Source: Chondrilla cf. caribensis
Lineage: Eukaryota; Porifera; Demospongiae; Chondrillida; Chondrillidae
Reading direction: 5' to 3'
Length of the DNA stretch: 64,000 nt
Assembly (NCBI GenBank): GCA_964020155.1
Contig: OZ026550.1
Location: forward strand, 3,404,852 to 3,468,851
Part shown: positions 50,576 through 63,724 of the stretch, piece after piece
Layout: each line of letters opens with the position of its first letter
How positions within the stretch are numbered: position 1 is the first letter of the stretch
Made by a program: the position numbers and the translations under genes
Notes under the pieces: model-generated
Seen by the model: the letters and a program-made list of their open reading frames with translations, nothing else
Told to the model about the DNA's origin: nothing
Database searches by the model: none

Positions 50576-52358
50576 CTTGTCAAACTCGCTTAGTACGTAC
50601 CTGGGATAATACGTACTCTTGATTAGTACGTACTGTAACGTAGGCCACTTCCTATTTTGTGGCTGATATACCTCATCGCACAATGCGTACCCAGATATTA
50701 CGTATTTCTGGTTAATACATACTGATATATTCAATAAAATGGTTCATTTCTTCGGTTAGTATGTACTTCTGCAGCTAATCGAAGGAATGGCCACTGCTCA
50801 AGCAAGTGCAAAAAAGAATTCAATTTCATTGAAGGATAAATTGCAGATTATTTAGAGAATTGAAAAAGGAGAAAAACAAATGGACGTGTGCCAAACTTTA
50901 AGTTTACCTAAAACAACGGTAAACACTATCTGGAAGAAAAGAGAGATGTTTAAGCGCCAGTACAAATCCTCTGAAAAATGTGGCGATGCCAAATGTTCGC
51001 ATACATCTACTACCAAGGATGCAGACGCTGCCTTGCTTGAATGGTTCAAGCAGACAAGAAGTAACAACATTGTGATCAACGGGCCTCTTCTGTTGGCCAA
51101 AGCGAATTTGCTGGCGTCGGCGATGGGTGACACAATGTTTAAAGCGATAACAGGATTTATAGACAGGTGGAGGACAAGGCACGGGATAGGCTTCAAGGTT
51201 TATGGGGAAGAGGAAGCAGTCTCACCAGCTGATACGGAAATGTGGTTGGACATCACTCCACCAGAATTGCTAGATAAATTCCCACCTGAAAATATTTTTA
51301 ATGGAGGTAAGAAGGCCAAGGATCGTCTTACTGTTCTTGTGGGTGCCAGTATGATGGGTGAGAAGCTACCTCTTGTCGTTGGGAAGTCAAAATCACCACA
51401 GTGTTTCAAAGGCATTCGGTCTGTGCCTCTGAATTCCTTTCCCAACACCAAAGCATGGATGACTGGAGACCTGTTTGAAGACATTGTAAAGAAATGGAAC
51501 TGACAATTTAGTAAAGAAAAATGCAATTTTCTTCTAATTATTGACAACTGCACGCCCACCCACAACACTTGTCATTCTCCAACATCACTATCAAGTTCCA
51601 CCGAATACCATCTCAAAGCTCCGACCATGTGATCAGGGGATAATTCAATGTCTGAAAGTTCACTACCGATATCAACTGGTACAGAAGAAGAGGGCCAAGA
51701 ATTGAAGGTTTCTGTGCTGGATGCAATTGAATGGCTGAAGATCGCATGGGATGAGGTGACCAGCACTACTATCCAAAACTGCTTCCATCATGTGGGGTTC
51801 AAAATGGACTCCACTCCTCTGCCTGAGCATGATACGTCACCTGATATTGCTGGAGTCCTGGAAGATTTGAGGACTAATGGTGTGCACGATGAAGGCCAAA
51901 TAGAAAATTTCACGAACATTGTCAGTGATCTGGAGACAGCTGGCACCTTAACTGACGTAGACATTGTTACCACTGTGTTTGGCACAATGGATGATAATGA
52001 AGATGATGCAGACATTGATGACCAGGATGACCCTATCATTTGTCCAACTAATTCAAACTATCGCAAAGCTATGGATGTTGCTAGACGATATGTAATGTGC
52101 ACCTCTGATAATCCAGAAGATATGAAAGTAGTGTACAATCTTGAGAAACTTTTTTACTTTCAAACATAAGCAAACAACTCTAGATGACTGTTTTCCTACT
52201 TAATTTAGTTGTACTAAATGTACCCTATTATAATATAGTATTATGTATTAATTTGCTGTAACTTAATTGATTCTTATAGTACCTTGGATAATGAGTACTT
52301 TGGATAATGAGTACTTTTGTCATTCCCCGAGGTGGTACTCATTATCAGAGTTTGACTG
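50576..52358 (+). mobile_element. Pogo/Tigger-type (Tc1-mariner) transposon, TA-flanked
   Basis: Imperfect inverted ends TGTCAAACTCGCTTAGTACG and the right end (reverse complement CAGTCAAACTCTGATAATGA) are flanked by TA on both sides, as for pogo elements. The 1.78-kb body carries a decayed transposase (separate entry). Confidence 0.85.
50787..52169 (+). pseudogene. Tigger/pogo transposase, inactivated
   Basis: ATG at 50787; an early TAG interrupts after about 30 codons, then the frame is open to a TGA at 51501. Seen in order: CENP-B-type helix-turn-helix (KGEKQMDVCQTLSLPKTTVN), the second DNA-binding domain (FIDRWRTRHGIGFKVYGEE), then the DDE catalytic core (VLVGASMMGEKLPLVVGKSK, TGDLFEDIVKKWN, stop, LLIIDNC). 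After the second Asp the frame is lost, the segment up to the third acidic residue is missing, and the C-terminal part resumes at 51648 (VLDAIEWLKIAWDEVTSTTI) through an acidic tail to 52169. Two stops, a frameshift and a deletion make it non-functional. Confidence 0.88.
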
Positions 52359-53400
52359 TATATTACAACCATAATGGTAGAATATAATATTGCAGCATTT
52401 AATCATTAATTTATTTTGTCACAATACCTTAAAATCTAAAATTCTGATTGCATATGTGACTGTAATGAAAATAGAGTGTAATGGGATGAATCAGCTGCAT
52501 TACTGATCAACAGTTTATGTGGCACCGAGTCCTTTAACAGCACATATTTCTAATAACTACCAGTTGAAAGTGGCTTAAAGAATTTTCAATCTATTGATGA
52601 AAATACCGTTCACAATCACATTAAAATTTACAGTTCTTCATAAAGTCCTTAATTAGACTACCCAGGATGCTAATGGTGATACAGTACTATTTATATAAAT
52701 GGCCTCGAGCTTGAAGCAAAGTTACTCTGATAAATTCATAAGTATATCATCCCTTGAAAGTACTACATTCTATTATGACGAATTTACGTAAACACTTGTA
52801 GCTAAACCTCTGTTTCTTCTCAACCAGAATGCCTTAGTCCATTGAATTCCATATTATTTATGTTCTGTGTTCCAAATTTATAGCTTGATGGATTATCTAT
52901 TATTATAATATTAATATCATAACAGATAAATAAGGAAAATTATAATTATAATACCACAACTACGTACTACTATAACTACAAATTGCTTGCTATATACAGT
53001 CGATTCTATGCACAAACCACTATTAAAACATTTGATCATAATCAGTTATACAAGACAACGTGTTTGATTTCAACTAACCTAAAGTCCCTTCCGTTACTTT
53101 TTATAACTTCACCACGCCCTAAAGTGGTCCACCATGCGTGTCAATTAATTGTTACGTTAAATTACGTTTCAAACCTGTAATAACGGGTATATATTATGTC
53201 ATATTACGGTAGAAGTGACGTTCTGTTACCATGGAATTACCATGGAAGTCATCAATTTTCATTACATAATAACATGGTGCATAATAATAATAATAATATA
53301 ATGTGATTCATTTTATGACTCAAAATAATAATAATATTATTATTATTATGAAGCTTAAACGTAACTGACTCTGCAAGGTGTGGGGCTGTCAATATTATGG
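52359..53400. other. Gene-free spacer
   Basis: AT-rich with AAT/ATT runs (53282-53350). No gene or element identified. Confidence 0.5.
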
Positions 53401-53652
53401 TAACCATGTTATTACTACGAGTTTAGCGCCGCAGTCCAGGATAATCATTGCTCGATCGTTCATAGCAGCGGTTCATCCACTCATCAACGTTCATTGAAGG
53501 CAACCCGTTCATATCTCGCTGTGCCGTGCAGCTCTTCACGAATAAAGAATTCATTATGTCGGGCGAGATGTTCGTAATCGGTTGGCTTCTTAATTTTCTT
53601 CGCTCCCAAAGCGTTTTCAGATGAGTTTCTTGTTTCAGATAATTTGAGTTTA

Positions 53653-53934
53653 GGGGTTCCTGACTTTCACGCACCGCGGTGCGTATTAGTAACCTTACTT
53701 ATACGACTACTTACTAATACGCACCGCCATGGGTTAGAGCTAACTTTAACCTAACCATAACCCTAAAACCTAACCAAACCCTAACCCTAAACCTAAACCC
53801 TAATCCTAAAACCTAACTAAAACCCTAACCCAAACCCTAAACCCTAATCCTCACCCGTGGCGGTGCGTATTAGTAAGTAGTCGTATAAGTAAGGTTACTA
53901 ATACGCACCGCGGTGCGTAAAAGTCAGTAACCCC
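53653..53934. mobile_element. Foldback element with about 80-bp arms and telomere-like (CCCTAA) core
   Basis: The left arm GGGGTTCCTGACTTTCACGC continues through CGCACCGCGGTGCGTATTAG and TAACCTTACTTATACGAC; the right arm is its reverse complement ending GTCAGTAACCCC. CGCACCGCGGTGCG is itself a perfect palindrome present in both arms. The centre, 53731-53861, consists of irregular CCCTAA, CCTAACC and CCCTAAA units, i.e. animal telomeric repeat variants. No coding capacity. Confidence 0.85.
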
Positions 53935-54299
53935 CTCTTGTTCTTTGTGTTCGTGTATGTGTCTGTACTTGCATGTAAATGTACGTGCGTCTGAGTGTTG
54001 TGTGTGTGTGTGTTTGTGGGGGGTGGGAGGTAGGGTCGCGGGTGTAGGTGTATGTAATGTATCTTGTTTGTGCATACATGTTCTGTATAGTGCTTTTGGT
54101 CATGTACGCATGTATATGTATTCGCAGTCTTGTCGGCCCTTATAGCGGGTATAGATTTACAGTTTCACACTGTTCATCGTTTGCAGGTATAAATCTGCAT
54201 TTGTTTTTCTTTAATCATTCTGTGCATTGTGGGTTTCTTTTTCGAGGTTAGCCGTGGTTTTGCTACTCCAGCGATATTGATACTGCTTTAGCTATTTTT

Positions 54300-55570
54300 T
54301 CTAAGTACTCCACCTCTCTTGGTGGTGGTTTGTGGTAATTCCTTCAAACACCTCTAGGCCTTGTTGTTCCCATTGTAGTAGTTGACCTAGTTGCTTTGTT
54401 TGTGCTAGCAGTATGACTTAGCATTTTTGTTATTCACCACTACTTGGGGATGATTTAGGGAAGTTCATTTAAATGCCACAGTGTGTTGGAAGTCTCCTCC
54501 CTAAGGTTGGTCATGCTTTTATTTTGCCAGTAGTTTTAGTACTACTGCCAAAGCTGTGTTTATTATCCCACCTCACTTGGTGGTGGTTTGAGGTAGTTCA
54601 CCTCAGTGCTTGGTGGGTATAAATGAAGGTAATAATAATAGACTCAAACCATTATTAATCATGCTGTTCTCTTATATATACTCATGACTTGACTTAGTAT
54701 ATACTATTATAATATAGAAGCAGGTGTGTTGGTGATTTATAATAATTACTGTATGGAAAGCAACCTACTTGGAGATGAAGGAGAGAAGAGAATAACTGGT
54801 AGCTGAGAGACTCGAACCCAAGGTGTCCAGCTGTAGCCGCCAGATACCCTGGGTTGGAGTCCCTCAGCTGCCAGTTTAGTTCACTTTGGCCACCTCAGTG
54901 TATTACTGGTCTCCTCTTTGAGGATGGCCATGTTCGATTTGTTGGTTGCACTTGCTGCTACTGTTTAGGCTGTTGACAATTCCACCTTTAATTTTTGGTG
55001 ATTTGAGGTAATTCTTTTGGACAGCCTCCTCTTTGAGGTTGGGCTTGGTTTATTTTACTACTGTTTTGGCCATATTGCACATTCCACCTCACTTGGTGGT
55101 GATTGAGGTAGTTAGTTTTGGACACTTCAGTGCATTGCTGGTCTCCTCTTTGGGTTTGGCCTTGGTTCATTTTACCAGCATGCAGATTTTCTCTACTATT
55201 TTCACCGAGTTGCTCATTCCACCTCACGTGGTAGTGATTTGAGGTATAGTTCCTTTGAACACCTTGTCATAAAATAAGTCCCCTTAAAGTTACAAAGAGG
55301 TCATGATCAGGGCAGAAATGAAAGGTCTGCAGTACAGTAGTAGTGTATAGTATAATATAGTGTTGATATATTATACTATCTTGGCTATGCTGATTATTCT
55401 ATGTACCTTACTCAATAGTGGTTTGTGGTACGTAGTTCATTCTGTGCATTCTTAGTCTCCTCATTGAGGCTGGTAATGGTCTGGTTTGTCAGTAGAATAT
55501 CTACAGATTACTCCAACTCACTTAGTGGTAGTTTAAGGTACGTACGTACGTAGTTCACTTTGAATCTGTC
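54300..55570. repeat. Degenerate minisatellite, about 110-150 bp unit with ACCTCACTTGGTGG..TGAGGT
   Basis: Seven or more diverged copies of CCACCTCACTTGGTGGTGATTTGAGGTAG are at about 54309, 54569, 54979, 55090, 55218, 55407 and 55511, alternating with CTCCTCTTTGAGGTTGG and TTCAGTGCATTGCTGG. Each unit contains a short inverted repeat (ACCTCA/TGAGGT). The plus-strand open frames here arise from the repeat and have no domain. Confidence 0.75.
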
Positions 55571-55639
55571 TGTACTGTACATTGAGCTTTCCATTGAGGT
55601 CGGTCATGCTCTTTGTTCGGATTAATTATTTTGTTAGTA

Positions 55640-56677
55640 GTGCTAATTCTATTTCAGCTATTTTTGTCATCGGTCTGCTAGCTAACTCTGTTTTGTTCAG
55701 GGCAACTTTTACTGTGGTTATAATATATGTATCTCATATGTACTTGTGTATGTATGCATGTATGCATGCAAAAGTTAGTTTTATTTTCCTCAACATCTGT
55801 CTAAGAAGTACCACTTGAGCTGCTATATATTTCTGCATTATACAGTCTAATAATAATTGCATGCATTTCAGGTTAAAGTTATTGCACAAGCAAACTTATA
55901 TGTATTTGTATTCATATATATTGGGTGTTGTTGGTTCACCATATGGGTGCCTACTGTCTTATGTTCACATTGTTTGTAGTCTCTCCCCTCTCTTTTCAGT
56001 ATTCAGGCATGTCGTTCTCACACTGTTTGATTGATTTGGCTGTGAACGTGTCCTACGTATACGTATAGGTAGAATGTACATGTATGTACCAATGTGTTCA
56101 TGTATGTACTAATGTATTTACTCTCATATGTATGTCCAATCTGGCTACGTATACCATGTTGGTGCACTTGTTTTCAGCCATTGCTCTTCTTGTTAAATTA
56201 AATGTATTATTTGTAGTGGTCACTCCCCTTATTGTAGGGTTTGTGTGCTCCTTCGATTCTGGAATGGTTGGTTTGTGCTTGCAGTAGTGTTCATTTGCAC
56301 TGTTGTTTCACCCTCATGAGTAGGGTGTGGTGTATCTCACATGCATCTCTAATCTTCATTACATACGTGCATATTTCCCAATTACCTTGGTCATTATATT
56401 TACACACTCATTTTGTTATGGTTATTATCTTAGTCTCTGTTCTGTGTTTTTTTAGGGCCAGAGGTTGTTTGTAGCATTAATGGTGTGTGGTTTCATTTAA
56501 GATGCATTAAGGTGTATATCACTGGTTTTTGGTACATGTTGTTGGGGGTTAATTATAGCCGAATAATAAAATATCAAGGTTATTTTCAGTTCAATTAGTC
56601 AGACCTTCTTGTGACTGAGTTGCCATCTGGTGGGCTGTTTGGTTACTTGACATGTAGCAATCTCAGATTAACATGTA
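55640..56677. other. Gene-free, T-rich spacer
   Basis: No recognisable coding region; short ORFs are T-rich and hydrophobic by composition only. Confidence 0.45.
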
Positions 56678-57368
56678 CAGTGGTGATTGAAAGTAATAAA
56701 CCTACCAGCTCGCAAGCACCTCGAGAGGCCTCGCGAGGGCTCGCATCCGCTTGATGCTCGTTATCACAACCACGTATCTATGTTTACACTAACAACGTAA
56801 CACGACCGATAGCGTATGATCGGTCACAGAAGCGAACGATGCAGTTATAGCTCGATTTGAACGAGCGAAAGATGCCTATCCGCGAGCCAAATAATCGTTT
56901 CTTGGAAAACGAAAGGCATAACGTCCAGGGAAATCCTTCGAAGGTATAGCTACAGCAGCGTCTGTGCGAAGATGGCTGACACGCTAAGAGGTCAATCAAG
57001 GCTCAGAGGAAAAACTTTGCTCGTAATGAACATCGCGAATTATCAAAGTAAGTAAAATACGTATTCTTGGACAAATGTTAAAGAGAATGACTAACAAGAT
57101 TCCTGCGGAACTATCATGCCTATATTGAGCCCATTTAACCTCAAAAAGTTTCGAAGTAATTTGCAGTCGAAATTCTCCGTTCAAGATTGAAACAGAGATC
57201 AATGTAGCGCCAAAGCTCATGCAGTTAGAATATGATCCGAATCACCTCGACTACAATTAGCGCCTTCAAGAACAAAGGGTTTAAGTACACGTACGAGCGC
57301 ACGCGAGCACACGAGAGCACTTGGGAGTGCCCTGCGAGTTTTGGTATAATTACTTTCAATCACCACTG
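56678..57368. mobile_element. Non-autonomous TA-flanked TIR element (691 bp)
   Basis: Terminal inverted repeats CAGTGGTGATTGAAAGTAAT and ATTACTTTCAATCACCACTG are perfect over 20 bp and flanked by TA on both sides, pointing to Tc1/mariner-superfamily mobilisation. Subterminal CpG-rich words (GCTCGCAAGCACCTCGAGAG / GAGAGCACTTGGGAGTGC) are also loosely inverted. No transposase is visible. Confidence 0.87.
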
Positions 57369-60300
57369 TAGGGTTCATCAAATGAGTAATTCATCAGTCA
57401 TAGGTGTGAGTATACACTGTATGTATATTTGCAATTGGTTAAGCTGATACTTTGAAAGTGCAGAGACTAGTACTCTGCCTTCAGCACATGTCTTCATTCT
57501 TCACAGTTTGAGCTGAAATCACTATTACTTTTTTTCTAATGTACGTACCTCACCTTATATTATTATAAATCATTGTGTGTGTGGTTCCATCGTTTCTGAG
57601 AGTTCTTTTCTTTTAATTAGATGCTTAGGGGATGATGCTCCTCCCTCATATGAGGTCATCATTGCTCCACCCTTACTTGAGTTCATTACAACTTGTGGGG
57701 GTATCTAGCTGCGGTACATTCTCCAAAGCACCTGGTAGTGCATGTGTTTATGAGATGATGTACTGTAATTGCCATTTTGAGATGTTATAGGAATGTGTGA
57801 TTAAAAATGGATATACAAATTAATCTGATTAAATAGCCAGAATATGGCTTCCTTATTCGATAATTGTAAAACAGATTACATATTTTTCTATCATGAGTGG
57901 TATATAGAATGACGTAGGACATCACCCATGCAGCAGTTGGCTTACCACATACCCTGGATATGCAGTTTAACTGGAGAGCTTCACTGAGGTAAGCTGTGTA
58001 GTTGGATGTTTATATTGTTATTTTTAATGTTATAATGATAGGCATTGCACAATGAAGGTCATTACAAGAAGTTCAGATGTTAAGTATTAAAGGCATAGTT
58101 AATGACCATAATGACCCTCCAATGGGTGGGGTTGTCTATTATGGTGGCCACGTTATTGCTAGGAGTTTAGTGCCACGGTCCTATTCACCAAATTACCTGC
58201 CCAGGATAACCATTCCTAGTAACTGTTCTTTTATAGCAACAGTTCAACTTCTCCTCAAAGTTTGTTGAAGAAAATGATCAAATCAATGATATGCATAATT
58301 TACTATCATTATTATTTAAATAATGTCCACTATAAACACATCAGGCAAAAATTCTATTTGATAAACTAAGATAATCCACACCTTGTCACAGAGTATGCAA
58401 CTACAATCACAGTGCAATTGCAAGTAAATACATAAAACGTACAGCCTGTCATGGCATTCCAGACATGCATAGGCTGGCCTTCAATCAAGACAATTATGTC
58501 AATTATGTTATTGTAATGAGATCATACGATTATAATTACCGACCTTGGAAACCTGAAAACTGCAGTGCAGACAATGGGTGTGTTATTTTCATTCATGTTT
58601 GTCCATCACCCCATAGTCATGTGTGTAGACAATACTGTGAGGATTGCCATATTTCCTATGCATTATAATGTTATCATAATAGCATATAATGTATGTAAAC
58701 AGCTGACCATGCAACCCTAGTACGTATATATGTATAATGATAATTATGGATGAGTTATGTAGTAGAGTTGAGAGGAATTATGTTGATTAGTGAATCAATA
58801 TTCCATTGAGGGAACTTGCCAATATTACTAATCAATACATTCGAGCTGCTAATTGTTGATATTGATTATGATCCGATGGTAACATTCTATAAAAATCTAT
58901 CTCTGTAAAAGTAATCATTTGTTAGTGGTAATAAGTGAATAGTATTTGACTGAAAGTACGTAGCATTGTACATGCACTACATTGCAATCAATGAACAATT
59001 TCAAATTTCAGTAATCTTCTGGATGTGGAGAATGTTGATAGCCACATTTTGAATGCTATAAGTACTGGACTAGTACTCACTACCAATCAAAGAAACATAT
59101 ATATGTACAAATCTAATCGTGGCCATGTTATATAATAGGCTATACATGAATATTATTTCATTGCACCTATTATTAAAATTAATAATCATCTGCAGCATAT
59201 TTCTTACTGTGCATATTGATGTCAATGCATGGGTGCTCTAGATCTGGCTTAATTGTTGTAGCTAAATATCGTTAAAATTACATGTGTCTGTTTGTATGGG
59301 TGTGTACTCATCACGTCACATATCTTGAAAACACTTGTGCCAGATTAAAGTGTAGCTATGCAAAATAATCACGATGCATGGTAAATGTGCATAATTATTA
59401 GTAACTAAAATGTATTATCTTGTTATTATGTTCATTACAGGGGTTAATAATATTATGTAAGATGTCATTATGACATCTTACATAACAAAGTGCATAGCAA
59501 CATAACAACTGCATAACAAAGTGTCTCCTATGACATAGGACATATGAGACAGTTTGTTATGCAGTCAATGACTTATTGGATTTCCCACATCTCTGACATT
59601 CTATGGCTTCTAGCTGTAGGCTAGATTTCATTCAGCCTAATAACTAGGCAAGAATGATATATGGTTGTGAATACCACTTTGAGAGCGAGTATAGTATGTA
59701 ATACACTATCCTGTAGTGTGGATCTACCACATCAGAATAAGTAAGTGCTGCAGCAGTGCTGTTGCTTCACTATTTCAAGATTGTTTCTCCCACATTGTGT
59801 TAAGTACGTAAACTCCAAAATATGCTGTGAGTTCACCTCAATTAACATTTGACATAAAACTTATTAAGGCAACTATGCATATGCAAGGTTTACAACGCCA
59901 TACAGATACTGTATAAAAACAGGCCGTCTAGGGATTTGTATCCAAATTAGGTTAGCAACAACAAGCCGATCATGCCAATACCTTCTGATAAGCTAACCCC
60001 TCTGCTGATGTGGGTGTAGAATGATAATGTGATATCTACACTTTGTACGTAGCAACAGTGAAAGTGTTGTGGAGATACCCTAAAACGGAGTCTGTTCATG
60101 TACAGCTCAGGGCTATTGCGTGCAGACAGACACACAGGGTGGCCAGAGTCTAAACATAGTCCCACCAGAGGTTATTAGATTAGTGCATATTGTCAACTTC
60201 TAAAGACTTCGGAAACCTGAAAATGCAGTGAGGTGCATCTGTCATTCCATATATAGCCTTGTGTATTAAACATAGCTATAGACATAGTACATTATAAGAA

Positions 60301-61292
60301 TAGAAATAATAATAACTATAATTATAGCAAAGTTTGTACATAATAATACAGGAGTATATAATCATTATTATTTTAGACTTGTTCGATAGGAATGCACTAG
60401 TATTACAGTAAATATGTATATACGTATTGCATGTATATACAGAACCTTTGGCTAGATGCTTTCTATTGCTATTATACAATAATAAGGCTATATTATGGAT
60501 GGAAGAAGTTTGTACGTGTGTGACCGATGGTATATTATATATGTATACATATATTTTATTACTTATGTATTATATCTATTATATTAATGAACAATAATAT
60601 GTATGCATGTGACAAGCATGTGGTACCACCATGCATCAATCATGGATGTAATATTACTTATTATAATTCATTAATCATGGTCAATATCATACATTTATAA
60701 ATTAAACTACATACGTACATATACTGTTCGTTTATTATAATATATATTGCATAGTAATAATATAATATTATTACTTAGTTTGTATACATTTCATCATCCA
60801 AATGCAGCATGCATTTATACATCATATTGTTTACACATGGAGGACACAATATTACTGTACATACCAAACTATGAACTGCATGCATATCCAAGAAAATTGT
60901 TCAACATGTAGGGATGGTGGCAAAGGTCATTTCTGCAAAATTATTGTTATAATATTAAATTTCGCATCACACATACAGTATAATACAATAATAGAATCGA
61001 TCAAATTACATCAGAATAATAGATATTTCAAATAATATACTGTGCTTCGAAATCAATAGGAAAAGGTATGTAGTTCTGACTGCAGAGGTAATACCTTCAC
61101 TCTAACTGAGTTTGATCAATACTAATTTTACAAATAGCTAGCTACTTACTAGCATATGTAATATGGATTTATAACATAAATTACAACTGAGAGGCTAACA
61201 TTATTGATCTACACAATATAAATACATATGTATATGCGGACATGTATGCATATAAATGGTGGCAGTATAGTTTGAGGAATACTTAGCAATAG
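57369..61292. other. Long gene-free region downstream of Wnt
   Basis: Nearly 4 kb of AT-rich sequence without supported exons. It contains a perfect hairpin at 59453-59485 and an imperfect one at about 59507-59565. A stretch at 58128-58266 resembles 53385-53500 (TATTATGGT..CCA.GTTATT..TA.GAGTTTAG), suggesting a dispersed repeat. Confidence 0.5.
59453..59485. repeat. Perfect hairpin, 15-bp arms with 3-bp loop
   Basis: TTATGTAAGATGTCA, TTA, then TGACATCTTACATAA. A second inverted pair (ACTGCATAACAAAGTGTCTC / GAGACAGTTTGTTATGCAGT) follows at 59507-59565, so the two together look like a MITE. Confidence 0.85.
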
Positions 61293-63649
61293 CTAATTAC
61301 AGAAGTAGTCAACGTCTTCATCATAACCCACAACATGGCATTCAACGCTGAATTCTCCCGTTTCTTCATTGAACTTTGGAGTGCAGCTTCTCCTTGGAAC
61401 TTTCCTGGTCCTTCTGTAGTACCCACGTCCACAGCACAAAACATCGCAACTCCCAAATCCACTGATTGTAGGGTCACACTGGCGATCGTGGGTACCGATG
61501 ATGTTCAGTTCCGGATCTGGTTCACAGTAATTCGGGCTTGGTTCCAAATACATCATGTCATCTGCTTTCGGCAGTCTCCTGGCAACCAATGAAGGAGTGG
61601 TTACATTCTGTCTGGTGTGAATAATTCGAACGGCTCTCATGTACTTGTCAAAGGTCATCCTACTGGCTTCGCTGAACCCGCGAAGTCGCCGATAGCAAAT
61701 CTTGATGTTACATGAGCCAGTCGGTCCATGACATTTGCACTCGTCGAATGTGACATTCACAATCTACAGAACAAAGTGAGAAGATAGTGCATGCCAGGCA
61801 TATATGACCCAACCTCTGCTGCATACCAGACAGATACAGAAATAATAGTAACATATCACTGCTCCCAGGTATGATAATGACCATTACCATCACCAGGTGT
61901 GTATTCTATGTGTGCATTATTAGCATCCCCTAAAATCCTCATGCTCTTGTGAGGTTTGTCCATAGGGAGTTGCTATGAAGACCATGAAATTCGATACCTA
62001 ACACCATCCAATTAATGGATTACCTCACCTTTCGACCCAGTTGGTTATTGTGCTTCCTGATGAAGGAAGACAGGTCCTCCGATTCACTGCTGACGTGTCC
62101 CTCAGTGAATGCCTTGTTCACATCCACAGCGTACCTGTAGTTATCACTACAACCGCCAATCTTCACTTTGTCATCTTCAAAGACATAATAGGGGAAGTCA
62201 GCAGCACAGGGGCAGTTGGGAATTTTCTTCTCTCGGCAGCTGGTGGCGATATCAAACGTGATAGCTGCACTGATGAGAGTACGGATGTAAGCTGCTTCCT
62301 TTGATTCTGTAGGTAAATAAGGATGCACAAAGCATAGTTTCAGAGATGGAATTCTACAACATACATAAGTATACGGAAATAAAGCAGCATTGTGCCTGCG
62401 CATGCCTACGTACGTATGTGCGGTTTAACCATGCAAACATGCCAAAGTACACAGTACAATGCTCGGGGGTGGTACACTTAGGAACTCACAAATGAGTAAT
62501 GCAATACATGTACCTACATGGCGTGGGGTGATTTTGGTACACGAATCTATGTACGTATGTGTGTGAAATCGGAGAACCTAAGGACGTACTTTCTAATGCT
62601 GAGGCAACAGATGTACCTGTATACACCATATGGATACAATATAAAGTAAACCCACTCAATGTACATACAGTACATAATTTGAAGCTCCTTTGGTAGGCCT
62701 ACATACCAAAAGAGAATTTAGTTCAGAAACACCCCTTAGTAACAATATAACAGTAGCAATTATTGCACCTAAACAACTTAACGACAAGTCGTCGGCCTGT
62801 AGATCCACAAAACCTTGTCAAACACATGCACATGTACAGTGTGTGTGGGTATGTGTTCTGATAGGAATGTATGTACCTGTAGTCTCAATGGCTCTGCCCA
62901 ACAGGTAGGTACCCTCGAACGCAGTGCAATTCCACCTTGCTTTCTGAAAGCTGTTCCGACAGGCAGAAACAGCACGTCGCAATCCACGAGCAATGGCAGA
63001 CAGCAAGTAGCTGTTATTTCTGCACACCCTGTACTGGTAGGGTTGAATGATGCCCTGGACAAGGAAGGCAGTGCAATTTGCCGGGGAGAACTGCCCTTCG
63101 TGATCAACCAGGCCTTCTTGCACAGCCAAAGACCTAATGATTACAAGATTACATGTGTGATACAATATCACAAGTCTTGAAGTATGTATTACATTAGAAG
63201 CTTCGAAGCTTGTATACTTGTAGTTAGGTAGAGGGTACTGTAATAGGCACACAGTGAAGTGAGGAACAACTGAAATTTTGATCAACACCAGTTGCAAGTA
63301 TGCATGTACATACAGACATGTACGTGAGTACTGACGATGGATACAGCTATGTAGCTTCAGGTTACACTACTGCGATGTCACTGCTAAAGGAGAAATTCCT
63401 TCGTAACTTCTCCCGAATCAACCTGCTTCTGACAACTGCGCCATGGGTACCATTGGTAGTCAGACATTTTATAGCACCTACTTTCATAATACTTAACTAT
63501 CTGTAGAATCATTTGAAAGGAATTCGTCCTTTAATGATAGCATTAATTACTATTTAATATGCTTACCAGAAAGATCCCCCGCTCCCTTCAATGGGGTAGA
63601 TAAAACCAAGGAAGACAGCAACTAGCACTCCTGTTAAAACTTTCATCAT
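61293..63649 (-). CDS. Wnt family secreted signalling protein, 362 aa, four exons
   Basis: A complete Wnt ligand. Exons, 5' to 3': 63649-63567, 63133-62877, 62306-62029 and 61763-61293; all GT-AG and phase-consistent, 362 residues, the usual Wnt length. Exon 1 encodes a signal peptide (VLTGVLVAVFLGFIYPIEG). Exon 2 has the CRNSFQKARWNC signature (C..F..RWNC). Exon 3 has IGGCSDNYRYAVD (WGGCSDN) and HNNQLGRK (HNNxxGR). Exon 4 has DECKCHGPTGSCNIKICYR and the Cys-rich C-terminal domain with CDVLCCGRGYYRR, ending DVDYFCN, so the C-terminal Cys is present. It acts through Frizzled/LRP receptors after secretion. The residue corresponding to the Porcupine-acylated Ser (CHGxSGSC) is Thr here. Subfamily cannot be assigned by eye; sponge Wnts are usually divergent. 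A TATA box lies upstream. Confidence 0.95.
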
Positions 63650-63724
63650 GATCAGAATAACCAGTCAGTATCAATAGTCAGAGTGGCTCCAGGGTTCAGA
63701 CTGTTCAAGCCACTCATGATCAGC

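Noticed and set aside
53423..53674. An 83-codon minus-strand ORF next to the foldback element
   Set aside because: No recognisable domain, and part of it resembles non-coding sequence at 58128-58266, so it is more likely a dispersed repeat.
53731..53861. A true chromosome-end telomere
   Set aside because: The repeats are irregular, only about 130 bp long, enclosed by inverted arms and followed by 10 kb of ordinary sequence.
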